A DNA stretch of 64,000 nt from Owenia fusiformis. Its lineage: Eukaryota; Annelida; Polychaeta; Sabellida; Oweniidae. Location: contig CAIIXF020000005.1 in NCBI GenBank assembly GCA_903813345.2, positions 15,997,375-16,061,374 of the forward strand, written 5' to 3'. Positions 1 through 12,600 of this stretch are shown here, piece by piece; within the stretch, counting starts at the first letter, position 1; every line of letters starts with the position of its first letter. The translations under genes were made by a program, and so were the position numbers. The notes below the pieces were generated by a model. It made no database searches and was not told the origin of the DNA. It was given only the letters and a program-made list of their open reading frames with translations.

Positions 1-19
1 GCCGTCAAATTAAAGAACT

Positions 20-62
20 TACAGTGTATTGTATATCTAAACACTCTAATCTGAACATGCCT
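20..62. repeat. Possible Tigger/pogo-type terminal repeat remnant
   Basis: The stretch resembles the termini of the Tigger-like element at 48660-50029 (ACAGT..., then 'tctaaacac' and 'taatctgaacat' like its 'tctgaacac' and 'taatccgaacac'). Only one end is visible, so the element is truncated or continues upstream of the window. Confidence 0.3.
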
Positions 63-110
63 CTCAAGGTGATATGACTGCTTTTCAGTCCTGTATTTTC
101 AATCTCTATA

Positions 111-670
111 TACAGGGTGTCCCAAAAGTATGGGGCCCCCGATAGGCAGACATATACCAATGTCTCCATTGTAAATGTCATATATCATTTTAAAGCTTAT
201 CAAAAGTTACATTGGTCTGCCAAGTATCACCGTTCAACTCACAAATTGTAAAAAGCTACAGGCATTTCAAAACTTAGTGTTTGGCCAAAAATATAGTTTA
301 TTTCAGTATCCTGGAAACAGCCCTGACCTGAATGTGACCGAAAACATGAGTGCTATTGTCGAAGATAGGATGGATATTGAGTTCTAAAAAGAGAACATTG
401 AGTGTAGATACTCCAAGGAAACTCTTCTAAAATGCCTCAAAAGGGTTTTATGAGGATTACAAAATCAGCCACATCCCTATTTGAAGCATGAACATGGCCT
501 AGGGAGACACACCGACTATTATTTTGGTGTAAAACTGACTTTTAATTTTGACCAAACACTAAATTTTGAAATGCCTTTAACTTTTTCTCATTTGTGAGTT
601 GAACCATGATACTTGGCAAATCAATGTAACTTTGGATGGGCTTTAAAATAATATATGACACATACTATGG
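111..670 (+). mobile_element. Tc1/mariner deletion derivative with transposase remnant
   Basis: It starts with a mariner-like terminus (TACAGGGTGTCCCAAAAGT) at 111. Two arms, roughly 165-300 and 540-665, are imperfect inverted copies of each other. Between them, frame 298-387 reads YPGNSPDLNVTENM, the 'PxxSPDLNPIEN' block that carries the last catalytic acid of Tc1/mariner DDE transposases. After stops, the sequence near 490-520 reads GRHTDY, like the family's usual C-terminal end. The catalytic core is otherwise absent, so this is a dead internal-deletion copy. No clear right-hand TACAGGG terminus was found. Confidence 0.6.
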
Positions 671-1381
671 TTTGGTTTGGAAGATTATGCTTCACTATTC
701 TCTTATTTTTAACATAGGAAATGATGTACATCTAACTTGAAATAAAAAATTACCAAAAGTTACAAAAGTTAAAACATGAAATGTTTTCTTAAAGTGTGCG
801 CTAAAATTTAAAACTGCGCATGTGCAGCGCTCTCGCTAACCTATATAAAGAGATTACAGGGTACAGGCTTCAGAGGTAAGCCAGGAAGGTGTACAACTAT
901 CATCCCGTGTTGATTTCCCGTATAATCGTAACCAGGCAAGTTTCACCATTGTAATTGAAAATAACTATTAGATACACTTTGTAGATGTTTATATATGAAG
1001 GTATTAAGTGTATGCATCAATCAAATGGCTCATTTTGAACATATAAAAAGTATTTGTGTTTTGTTTCCCAGGGAATTGTATTCTCATGTAGTACACACAT
1101 AAATAGTGTACATTATGTTGTACTTGAATAGCCTGGCTTATGTAATATTGAAGGGCATGCTGATTGTACACACGAGTACATGCATGAAGGCCTAATATTG
1201 ATATTGCTTGCATACCTAAGTAAAAATAAAACTCTTCTAATCCCCTAATGTAAACACGGCGGTATACGTAGCCCGATTTATCGGGGGCTTTAAAGTCATG
1301 AGTATAAAAACTGAAACCACAGTAAAGCTCCATAAGTAGATTGACATTAAATACCTAATATGGACTACAAAAGTGACTGAC
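671..1381. other. Stretch with no confident gene
   Basis: Probably intron of the minus-strand gene that starts at 3299. A possible exon at 1218-1312 on the minus strand has an acceptor-like start and a GTATGC donor, but its only open frame does not match the phase of the upstream exon at 1382-1441. An NRF1-like 'tgcgcatgtgca' and a TATAAAG lie near 815-850 without an attached gene. Confidence 0.3.
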
Positions 1382-3299
1382 CTGTTTATTTCTACTGTCA
1401 TCACCCAATACCACATTCTGTGACCACCTAAACCAGTAGCTCTAAAATATAATTTGAAATAAATTACATGCATTAATTCATATATATTGGGTACAGCAAA
1501 TCCTTAGAGCATCAAATTCTCGAGGAACTAAATATATATTCTCATTGTCAAATCTGATATATTTTTCCAATAATTTTTTTTTGATTTTTAAATTTGCTCA
1601 ACGAGCATGACGGAAACATTTACAATACATGAGTATAAGTAAGTACATTTTTAAAAAGTGCACAGGTAAGTAATCAGCTATAATATAGATGTCATGCCAG
1701 TATGAAATCATTACATTCGTTCAAAATAAACGTCAATTTATAAACATAAATATACACATATGAAATCTTTCATAGAAATGCTGAATCTAGCCATCGCCAA
1801 AGAAATAATTTGAGTATCTTATTGTTTTAAATGGTACAATAACTTATAATCCAAAGCTTACCAGCTTGTCTATCAATGTTGGGCATCTAGAACCCAATTG
1901 TCCATTTTCATGCTTTTCATCCGCACTTCCTAAAAATTCAATATTGTCTTTGAAATCCTCCTATTATACGTTTTAAAATGTTTATTGTAATATTTAATGA
2001 TTTTGAAATATCTTTTATGGTAGCCTAGAAACTAGGAAATTTTTAATACATGAAACAATAGGCACACAACTTTTTTCAAAGGACAGATCAAAGGACAGAA
2101 ACATATTTTCAAGTTTCAAGTGGAGCTTTTAGTCTGTTACTAAGGAGTCCTGGTTACAACAATTGAATAAGGAATCATTAAAGCTTCTAGTAATGGCAAC
2201 AGATCACTACCAGTGAGCAGCATGTACCTGTAACATCCGTTTATAAAAAATAATATGATCATAGATTATACCTACCCAAAGGCTCATTTGTTGGTCTAGA
2301 TGTGCTTACATCTGAAACTCCCTCAGAACTCAAATATTCTGCTAAAGGTGATCCCTAAAAGAATAAACAGGTACATGCGTAAAGTTAAATGAAAGAGTGG
2401 AGGTTCGAGGCGAAGTAGGGGAGGGGTTAGCATGCTGGAAACAGTTTCAACGAACCATCTAAATTACAGAATATAGTTCGGGCTTCATCAAATAGATACT
2501 ATAAATGTGTGATTCATTGCTTGGGTGCAGCGGACGAGCCCCACAATCCCCCTCTTGCCTATGCCCATCTTCATTAAGCCCAACATAACCTTTGGGACAA
2601 AGTCCTACTGAGTCCCATCTAGTCCCATGAAGCCCAATGGCACATGTACCTTGTTGATTTTGCTCCATTGACTCCAATATTGCTACATCGAGTCCCATAG
2701 AAATGATTCAATTTAAGTTTAAGTTGCAGCCATTTTGATCCACAAATCATCATACACATTGTCATTACACGATTAAAAGTTCCATGATGCCCCAAGGAAA
2801 GAATGAACATGGTCATTTTCGATGGGGCTTCGTGGGACTCTGCCCTGTGAGACATGATGAGGCTTCATTCGGCAAAGTCTAACAGAGTCTCATGGGGCTT
2901 ATAATTTTAAGTCTATGGAGCTCCCACCTTGCCCCATTGGTGTTCCTGTATATGGGGTTCCTGTGTCTGCATGTTGTGACTTTATCAATGCAAGGGAACC
3001 CGTCTTCTCAAAATGAATATTCATTCAAATGAAATACCATGGTCTGACCATAGCTAAGCCCGTACTGTACATTTTTTCAGTATGTATTATTTGTATATTT
3101 TATATTCAATTCATTTTGTTCATTCATTTGTTGAAATTTTTGAAAATTTTCATTCAAACCTCTATATTGACAAGAAAATATTTTATTTGGGCCTATATAT
3201 TCAGGCAGAACTAGAGGTTGTATTATATACACATTTTAAAGTAGATTTTTACAGCAAAGCACGTGTACTTACTGAGAAAATAACATCTTCTTCATCCAT
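1382..3299 (-). CDS. Unrecognised gene, 5' four exons (partial)
   Basis: Four exons on the minus strand join in phase: 3299-3273 (ATG, 9 codons), 2354-2276, 1929-1862 and 1441-1382. Each has an AG acceptor and a GT donor (GTAAGT, GTAGGT, GTAAGC, GTCAGT), and each internal frame is open. The N-terminus begins MDEEDVIFS, continues with a Ser/Glu-rich low-complexity part, then 'CPTLIDKL' and 'SYWFRWSQNVVLGDDSRNKQ'. About 77 residues are visible. I do not recognise the family. It is not NUDT5, the gene head-to-head with CDC123 in vertebrates. Its start codon lies 355 bp from the CDC123 start codon, so the two probably share a bidirectional promoter. The 3' part should lie below 1382 or outside the window. 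The main doubt is that these are short exons supported only by phase and splice sites. Confidence 0.5.
2440..2960. other. Intron of the minus-strand gene, degenerate repeat
   Basis: Repeated motifs of the type 'agtcccatgaagccc' / 'catggggctt' recur between about 2590 and 2950 in both orientations. This looks like a degenerate dispersed repeat. Frames here are unlikely to be coding. Confidence 0.3.
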
Positions 3300-3653
3300 T
3301 CTAAAATTTTTCTAAAAGTTTCAAACGACTGATTTACGTGACCTAATCTAGGTCAATTAGCATTTTAATAATTATCCATTATAATAATATTGTGAGTCAG
3401 TGAAAATACTTGAAATATATATTTATTGTGAAATGCATATGCATGATATTTTAAATTGATTGATTTCATGAAAAATATGTGTTTGTAAAAGGAATTTGCG
3501 ACAGTCTACGACATCCCGTCGACTGCATTTCAGAAATGCTGAAATTCAAAACAAAGTCACAATATTAAAAGTAAAAGTGATTTTGTACATTAATTCTGTA
3601 CATCAGATACGTATACACATGGCGTAAAGCGAACGTGACATTGTAGGGACACC
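3300..3653. promoter_or_regulatory. Bidirectional promoter, CDC123 and the minus-strand gene
   Basis: This 354-bp gap separates two divergent start codons (3299 minus, 3654 plus). No TATA box stands out. A two-codon upstream frame (ATG GCG TAA) sits at 3619-3627, 27 nt before the CDC123 start, and would be a uORF if transcription starts upstream of it. The promoter role is inferred from gene arrangement only. Confidence 0.45.
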
Positions 3654-6600
3654 ATGAAGATTCAGAATGTACAAAATTGTACATTTTCGAAGTGGTATAC
3701 AACGTTCAAGGATGTCACCATAAAAAGGTAACACATTTATATTTATCCCGTTCCAGGACTATAGTCCTGTACGGAGCCAATACATTTGCCTGTACGATTA
3801 CAACTTGGGAGAATTATCTACGCCCCTTCCACTTAAGAAACCTACCTCAATGCATTCTACAACTCAAAATGTAACTTCTAATATATTGGAACCGCCGATT
3901 GTCTGGGTTAGTTGGCAGAACGAGGTCTTTTTGTTTCTTATGGCTCTTTTGGTCGAAGTTCGATTAAGATGGCGGTTATAACGGAATTTCCCGAACTCTT
4001 CCGTAATAGCACGAACTTGGTTTTTCGTTACGTCACTTCCGTGTAAAATGGATTTGTTTCGGGTAAGAGGGAATTTCGAAAATTTCGGACAATATTTTCA
4101 ATATTTACTGCCATGTCGACATCCTATGCTCTTAACTGTATACCGAATGGTTAAACAATGTTTCTTACCGGAAACAAATCCATTTTACATGGAAGTGAAG
4201 TAACGAAAAACCAAGTTCGTGCTATTACGGAAGAGTTCGGGAAATTCCGTTATAACCGCCATCTTAATCGAACTTCGACCAAAAGAGCCATAAGAAACAA
4301 AAAGACCTCGTTCTGCCAACTAACCCAGACAATCGGCGGTTCCAATATATTAGAAGTTACATTTTGAGTTCTAGAATGCATTGAGGTAGGTTTCTTAAGT
4401 GGAAGGGGCGTAGATAATTCTCCCAAGTTGTAATCGTACAGGCAAATGTATGGGCTCCGTACAGGACTATAGTCCTGGAACGGGATAAATTTATATCAGC
4501 ACCCCGGGGATCAACATGACCCTTGAAAGAAGTGTTGCGTAATGTTATGGAAGAAAAGGACTGTCAAGTTTAAATACTTGTTATTCATCAAACAAGTCTG
4601 AATTTCTGAGATACACTTCTAACTATTCCTCTACGTATCCTTTTGGACACTTTTCTTCAAGGGGGGGGGGGGGGGGGGGGGTTACATAGTTCAAAAGTAT
4701 TCTCTTGATTATTCAGCCATTGCTCCCCAAATACTCTCCGCCTAGTAATTGTGATGACTGAAACAGAAATGCTGAATTCAGCTGCTTACTTTATATCTTA
4801 CATCTAATCTGGTTACCCTTTGCATTCGTTTGACTTCACTTCTTAAAAGAGAGCTTCGTCTGCACTCTTTCAAACTAAAATAAACCTGTGAACTCACCGT
4901 GCCAATCGGTATTCGTCGGCCAAATTTGACCGACGTTCTATACAAGGGGCGATCCATATTTTCTGATAAAAATGCTCTCATTTTGTGATTTTTTCACATA
5001 TCTCACTCATTTTTTCAGAACTTGAAGATCATGTAATTACACATACAATGCTCAAACATTATAGCTATATCTTTAATTATTTTTGAGATAAGGTTGCCAT
5101 GGTAACCTGTATTTAGGGTAGGCAGGTCAGTTAAATTATAACGTATAGAATAGATAAATATGTTAATTTAATCATTCCTCGGTACCTATTTCAAGCAGAT
5201 CAAACGCATATCCAGGTCATTGCCAACTATTCGTTGAACTGCTTCATACCCCTGTTGCCCTTGTTTGCTATTTCCACAGTGGAAGAGGTTTTTTTCATCA
5301 ATTGCATCTCAAATTATCGTAGTGTTATTCTCTATCAGCAAGCTCTTCTTGCAACCAGATTGGGATATTCACCCGGGGGGTTCACTGTATATAAAACTCG
5401 ACGGGGGTCCTAGGCTGAAGCCTCAAATATCAATATGTTCCCATATACCAATCTGTCAAATTTCAATATGTTCCCATACCAACCAAAATAACGCCCAAAG
5501 GCCATACCAAATGTCCAAATATAGGACCAATGCCATACCAAATGTCCAAATATAGGACCAATGCCATACCAAATGCCCAATTATGGGACCAATGCCATAC
5601 CAAATGTCAAAATGTAGGACCAATGGCCATACTAAATGTCCAAATATGGGACCAATGCCATACTTTAATTCAAAGTAAATAAAATATAGGATCAATGTCA
5701 TACAAATGTGCAAATACAGGACCAATCGCCATACCTCAAATCAAGGACAAATACCATACTGTAGTTTGGGTCATAAATGACCAAAATAACACGGCTCACA
5801 CTTTTACTCATAGCGATACATCACATAAAATGTTCGGATTCAGTTAAATATATTTTATTTTTAACATCTAACGTATCTACAACGACCATTCTCATACCAG
5901 AAGAGCAAGAGTCCGACCATTGCCATATCTCAGAAGTCAGAAATTTCCGGGCATTCCCATACCAAATCCTAAAATATGGGTCCATTGCCATACCAAACGT
6001 TGAAAAAGGTACCCCACATGCGCCGAGGATCCCCGTCAAGGTTTATATATAGTGAACCCCCCGGGGATATTCAACAGTGACTAGCCTTCCTCAAATATTT
6101 ACAATACTACCTAGAGATCCTTAGAGCAGATATGACACCTTGTCCATACACTATAGGAGTCCATGTATGTCTCTGGCAGTGTCCTCTTACTTATTCTTGA
6201 TAGTACATAAAATCTAATTGTATCTGTTAATGTGCACACTCTGCAACACCCGCACTAAGCTCATCTGATCTGTCATTTTGATATTTGGTGTGTCTCATGA
6301 CATGTATACGTAATTCCAATTTGCCCATCCTGTCATACATTGCTATTGTTAGTTGTTGTGATGTTATAGTGATCACAAATAAACATTTGTTTAGCAACAA
6401 ACAACGAGAAACAATACAAAAATTTTTTTTAGAAAAAATGTATGACTTCCGCATGCTTTAGAATAATTAAAATAACAAGTTATTATGCTATTTTATACGT
6501 TATAATTTAATTGACCCTATCTCTTAATTAGTTCAAGATGTAGCTATAATATTTAAGCATTGTATGTGTAATTACATAATCTACATTTTCTGAAAATATG

Positions 6601-9600
6601 AGATGGATATGTGAAAAAATCGCAAAATGAGAGCATTTTTATCAGAATATATGGATCGCCCCTTGTATATGGTCATTCCTTCTGATGTCATTGTTAAGCC
6701 CAAAATTGACCAATGGCACGCGCATATTTAATTAGCACGCGTATGTTTGATTTATTACCCAAACTGTCACCGGTACCCGTCGTGGGGGCGGGGCTACTAA
6801 ACTGTAATATGGTCTCTATAAGGCAGAGTGTAGTTTAACTAGACTCTGCGCGCAGGGTAAATCTGGTGGGACTGCCCTTGGAATGCCATAATCTTGATGA
6901 AAATCATAGGCTAAGGTCGATAGAAATATTTTTAAAATAAAGATGGCATGGTAAGCATGGTGTTTATTTATAAATATTCTCTTAATACTGGATTCTGTTG
7001 GTGCTGACATCTTTATATTGGCCTAGAACCTATTATGAAAATATATACATGTAATTTTATTTTTCTTATTCTATATTTGATTCACTGATTCATCCAGATA
7101 AATGGATGGTATAATCTTCAAATGTAACATGATCATTTTCTTTTTGTCATTGTAGTCGCATCTTACCAATCCCTGATGATTTCTTAGAATATCTTCTGGC
7201 AGATGGGGTGGTACTACCAGAGGGTGCATCACCCAATTGCCCTGGTAACGATAGTGACAATGACAACACAGAGAATGAGGTATTTAAAGTTTCTTGCAGA
7301 CTTGCAAAAATATCCCTTTTATTTCCTGATTTTGGGCCAAAGGAATTTTTTCAAGTCCCTTAGCAAAACATGGCTACGGACCTTGTCCTAAAGGTGAATG
7401 TTTCCACACTCTGTTTTTTAATATCCCTCCTCTAAAATATGGCTTATTCATATATGACATCATGTCATGCCTATTTCAAAAAAGTGCTACCATTCTAATG
7501 GGGTAAATTCCTTCAAACTTCAAGATCATCTGGCAACATTTTTCAAATTTGGAATGCCCCCTTTGAATTCTTATATGAACTTGGATATTTCTGCTTCTTA
7601 AATCTTCAGTTACTTCAATATTTAATCAAATATCTCAATAGATGATCTGTTTTCAGAAAATAGAATGTGATTGTATGGGAACATTTACTTGGCTTGTTTA
7701 AAAGATGTTGGCTATGACATTGATCTGAGGGAGACCCATCCATACTCCATTGTGAATGCCCCATATGGGTCTATGGGGACCAGCATTTCCTCACTGGGAA
7801 CTGGCTTAATGATCACTGCCATGTATGTGAAAGAACTACCACATAATATAAAAACTATATCGTCTTCCACCTTCAGATGACAGACTGGGATAAAGATGTA
7901 CCTGAGTGTAAAGCCCCAACCTTTCCAGAGTTTGAAGAAGCAATAAGGAGTATCATCAAGAGTAAATTCATGGGGGGAAAAGTTTTTCCAAAACTGAATT
8001 GGAGTGCTCCAAAGGTATGTCATATGTTATAATGGGATTGTGTCCATTTGGAAACAGTAGGAGAGAACAAAATTAATACTATATGTGACAGGGGTACACA
8101 AAGATTTCACAAATGAAAATAATTCTAATTTAACTACAGAAATAGGGCTTGATTTCATTTGAATTATTTTTGTAATTCTAAGCTACCCTTTTTTATGGTT
8201 AAAAACTGTTATAGCCACCATCTGTGAACTTGTTTTGTGTTTGCTGTCAACATAGATTCAGTGCTGGTGTTGAGATCTGTAACATTTGTTACACTCTCGT
8301 AATTGCAGTTTTGCTTATTGTTACAGGATGCAACTTGGATCTCATTTGACAGAACTCTGAAGTGTACTTGCCCGAGTGATGTTTACCTCCTTTTGAAGAG
8401 CTCTGATTTCATCACTAGGGATCTAACTCAACCGTAAGTTTGTAGATTATTGGAATAATTATTAAGTCTTCAATGTAGCATTTTAAAGAAATGTACCCCA
8501 GATCCAAAATATTATCAATTAATTCTTAACTAGACAAACATATCAATTATACATCTTTTAATGAGATTTGAAATGCAAAAAATATTGCATCTAACTACAT
8601 GTAGACTTTCAACTGATGAGTATTATAAATATAAACATCTTTCTTGTCATGACAGAGACCTCTATGTTTTATTTGTCATAATTACAGTTTATGCACTTGC
8701 AATCATTCATAAAATATTGAAATTTTACCATGGAATTCTAGATTCTTGCATTGTGAGGACTATAATGATGGTGATAAGGTTCCTGTACAGTATGAACTGG
8801 TTTTGCGTAGATGGCATACACTTGAGCCTGGCACTGAATTCAGGTGCTTCGTAAAGGAAAATCAACTTATCGGTAAGTAAATAAAAATAAGTATTTTTGG
8901 AGTGTACATGTATATGAAGTGTCCCAAAAACAAGAGGTTAAAATCAGAGTGAGATAGTGGTTGTGTGTGAAAATGTATGGATTCAGAATGTTAACATGAA
9001 GTGTCATGTCTAAGAAACAATTAATTGGAATCACTCCATATTAGACTGCTTGAGATGGCATTCTACATGAGAGTGAAATAAAAATATTCTGTATGAGTAA
9101 ATAGATGTTACAATGGAGGTCACTGATCTAGGATATCAAGAGAGATGAAACAAATCAACAGACCTGACACACAGACAAGCCTTTTGAGACTAAAACTGAT
9201 TGACAGGTGATATCACCTGATAGTTGGCACAGCTCAGATATTGGATTTTTTACATTCATTTTTGAATTTGTCATTACTCACATAATGTTGAAAATAATCT
9301 CTTTCAAATTTGTATCACTTGCTAATGATACCATTGGGATACTTTATAAAATTTTCAATGAATTTTATTAATATCTTGCAGATAATTGTCAAAAATGGCT
9401 CACTTTTTGGGACACCCAATATATTCCAGTTGAAAAGTTATATTCATCATTATATGTCCCAGGTATATGTACTAGTTACTAAAACCAAATACAGTACTGA
9501 ATGTACCAATATACCTTCAGAAAATGACAATATTTACTCATACTCAGTTACTCATTAAGTTAAGTCATTGTTAATTCATTACACCAAAATGATATAGACA

Positions 9601-12600
9601 TTGTTCGCTCATATATAATTGTACTTATTTAGGGCTAACAATATGACTATGGGTCTTCTTAGTATATCACTCCCATTTTAATCATTATCATTTTGACCAC
9701 ACTACAACAGCTTTGTTCAAGTCACAAAACACCAAATCATCTTTCTAGAATTTATTTAGGCACAGCTCTATATTATCATTGTCAAACTTTATTCATAAAA
9801 CTACATTACATGTACATGTATATGGTGAGGTCTACACCAATCAGTTTCATTCATGATTTGCCTTTACTATAAGCATTTTTTAAGCATTGAATGTATCTTC
9901 CACTAAATTGTTCATATAAGTACAAAAATGTTCCCTTTTTATATCTCTAGAGTATTTATGAGTGCTCAACTAATAATCTAAGTAAATTCATGCACTTTTA
10001 ATAACTGAATTGAAAGATGTATTTATAGAGGTTAGCTTCTACAAATAACGCAAAGGATAGATGAGGGGATTCATGCATGATCATTAGGAAGAGTTTATAC
10101 TGTAGGACTGTGGTTGCACTAACTACTATACAAGCAGGCTAGTATAACACTGTATGTACAGTGATTGACTATTATTACAAGTGCGTGAGTACCATACTAT
10201 AGAGGTGAAGCTTCTACAAATAACGCAAGGGATATATGGGGGGATGAGGGGATTCATGCATGATCATTAGGAAGAGTTTATACTGTAGGAGTGTAGGTTG
10301 CACTAACTACTATACAAGCAGGCTAGTATAACACTGTATGTACATATCAACTTTTATTACAAGTGCGTGAGTAAAAACTTGACAAGATCCGCAAAATTCA
10401 AAATGTCGGAGGAAAGGTGTGTTTGTTTCTCTTTTCTTTAACACTGTTATATTAGCTTACCTACAGATGGTATTTCATATGCTGTATAAGAGACTCAAGA
10501 TTCATTTGGCAAAATTATTAATTGACTGGCTTAACCGAAATACCTGAACTGAGTTGATAGATGTTGCAAAATCAATAACCTGCCGAACGAAAATGTGTAT
10601 TTCACCAAATTTTCTGTTTTTGGATTACCAAAACCATAAAACCAACATACCTATGGTTAATACACATAATACTTAAAATTCCATGCATATCAGACATTCC
10701 AACCCCCCTTCAATATCGAGTATAAAGGATGTTATGAAAAATGATTATGATCAGCCAAGTGTGGGAGTTTACCATGTGGATTCTAATAGTATTATGTTCT
10801 TTGGAGTTCAAAGTGGTTGGATTCACATGTTATTACTGTCCTTCTATACAAACTCCTAAATTCCAATTAAACCTTATAAACCACCTTGTAGAACATCATA
10901 CCTTGGAATCAGAGGGTAAAATTTCTGTCCAAGTCTTAATATTTTGTCATAGATTGATTGAGGATCTTAATGAATGAAATATCATCATATTCTGCCTATA
11001 TTATCCACTTCCTATGAACTAGGTAAATAGAACCTTGTGTTTATTTTCCCCAAATAATTTCCCCAAACTCCCTTCTTATTCCGATGATCAAAATAAGATA
11101 TTTTCTGGGTTTCTGGTCTGCTGAAACTCACGCTATAGGCTGATCCATTAATATCTGTGTTTAAATATTATTAAGAGGAAACATGAATTTTATCATGGTC
11201 AAATTGAAGCCCAAGACCCAACCTAAGCATAAGAAATTAAAGAGTGTGAAAATATTCTTTTGTTTTTAATATTTTAAAGCTTTTTCAAATAGAATAACAC
11301 ATATTACACTGCATTTATATCTTTACATCGTAAAATCCATCACACATACAAAAAATGGTCAAACTGATATATATTTTTCAAAGCAAACGGGTGTTCTGGT
11401 ACCTACAAAACCTAATTGAATCACCAGTAGCCTGTAATATAAACACAAATAAATCATTTAGAAATAGCCGTTACAATATATTTGAATTTTGTGGATCTTG
11501 TCAAGTCATTACTCATGCACTTGTAATAATGGGCGATCACTGTACATATGGTGTAAAAAATTGCTATATATTCATGTCTATAATCTAGAATATTGTATCG
11601 TGTAGACTGTAAAATTGATTACTTTGCGATTTTTTCAATATTACCTGATAACGTAAATTGGTACTTGCTATGTCTATGTTTTTTCTATTTTTTTTTCTAT
11701 GTTTTGTCTATGTACTTGCTATGCTATGTTTTGTTATGTAAGTATCCCTTAACAAGCACAAGAATTTTTAGGTGGGTAGGCCTACTATCCGGTAGTATAT
11801 TAATCTGATAAATCGTAGAAACACTGATTTAATTTTACCAATTAATGTCTTCGAAAAAAAATTTCCCGGGGAGCATACTGGACCCCATGTGCGCTGCCTT
11901 CAGCCACGCAAGTTTTTCCCACGCCACCTATATTTTCTTGAAAACGCACCCCCTTTTCAAATATGGTCCGTTGCCCCTGGAAGGTGTTGTTTCCAAACCT
12001 TTGCGTGACCGCGCAGCGGGAATGCAAAGTTTAGGAAACAACGCCTGAGTGGAATGAAGCAGCTACAATGCATCGAGGCTTACATACTTCAATGCCTCGG
12101 CTCGGGTAATTCTTTTCTTCTTTGGCTCATTCAACTGGCTTGGGCTTTGCAATTTTGCCTTGGCGTCGACGATTTCTTTCTTCTTTGGGATTTTTCCACT
12201 GTTTGGGCTTCTTTCTTCTTTGAATTTTCTCACTGCCTTGGCATCATTACTTCTCAATTCTGGTCCGAGTTTTAGAAAGTATGAAGTAAGAGATTTCTTT
12301 AATGCCTTCCGAACAACTTGTGGAGACATCTTCAAATCTGTTACACACCATGAGGCAAAATGTTCACAGTTATTCCTTTTTAAATTATATTTTCCCCACT
12401 CCTTACTTTCCAGCATTTGTGTAGCTCTTTCCGCAATTTTTTGCTTGGGGTAAGCCATCACACCTTCTGGATAATTGAACCGAACTAGTTTCCTCTTCCA
12501 ATTATTTGTGAAGTTGTCAAGACTACAACTACGGATTTCAATATTCTTTTTCTTTGGTGGACCACTGAAATCTACGATCTCATAGTCCTCTTTGTTGACA

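Larger units (their letters stand above)
4941..6667. mobile_element. Mariner-like non-autonomous element with long TIRs
   Basis: Terminal inverted repeats start TACAAGGGGCGATCCATA (4941) and end with its complement (6667), flanked by TA on both sides as in Tc1/mariner. The TIRs run about 150 bp (4941-5095 against 6512-6667) with moderate divergence. The interior has no transposase; it is filled by a second element (5366-6076) and unremarkable sequence. Confidence 0.75.

Noticed and set aside
1218-1312. Minus-strand exon encoding 'YTHDFKAPDKSGYVYRRVYI'
   Set aside because: It has plausible splice sites, but its only open frame needs a different phase from exon 1441-1382. Left out unless an extra exon is shown between them.
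4661-4681. Poly-G run as a functional G-quadruplex
   Set aside because: A plain homopolymer is more likely a slippage tract or sequencing artefact.
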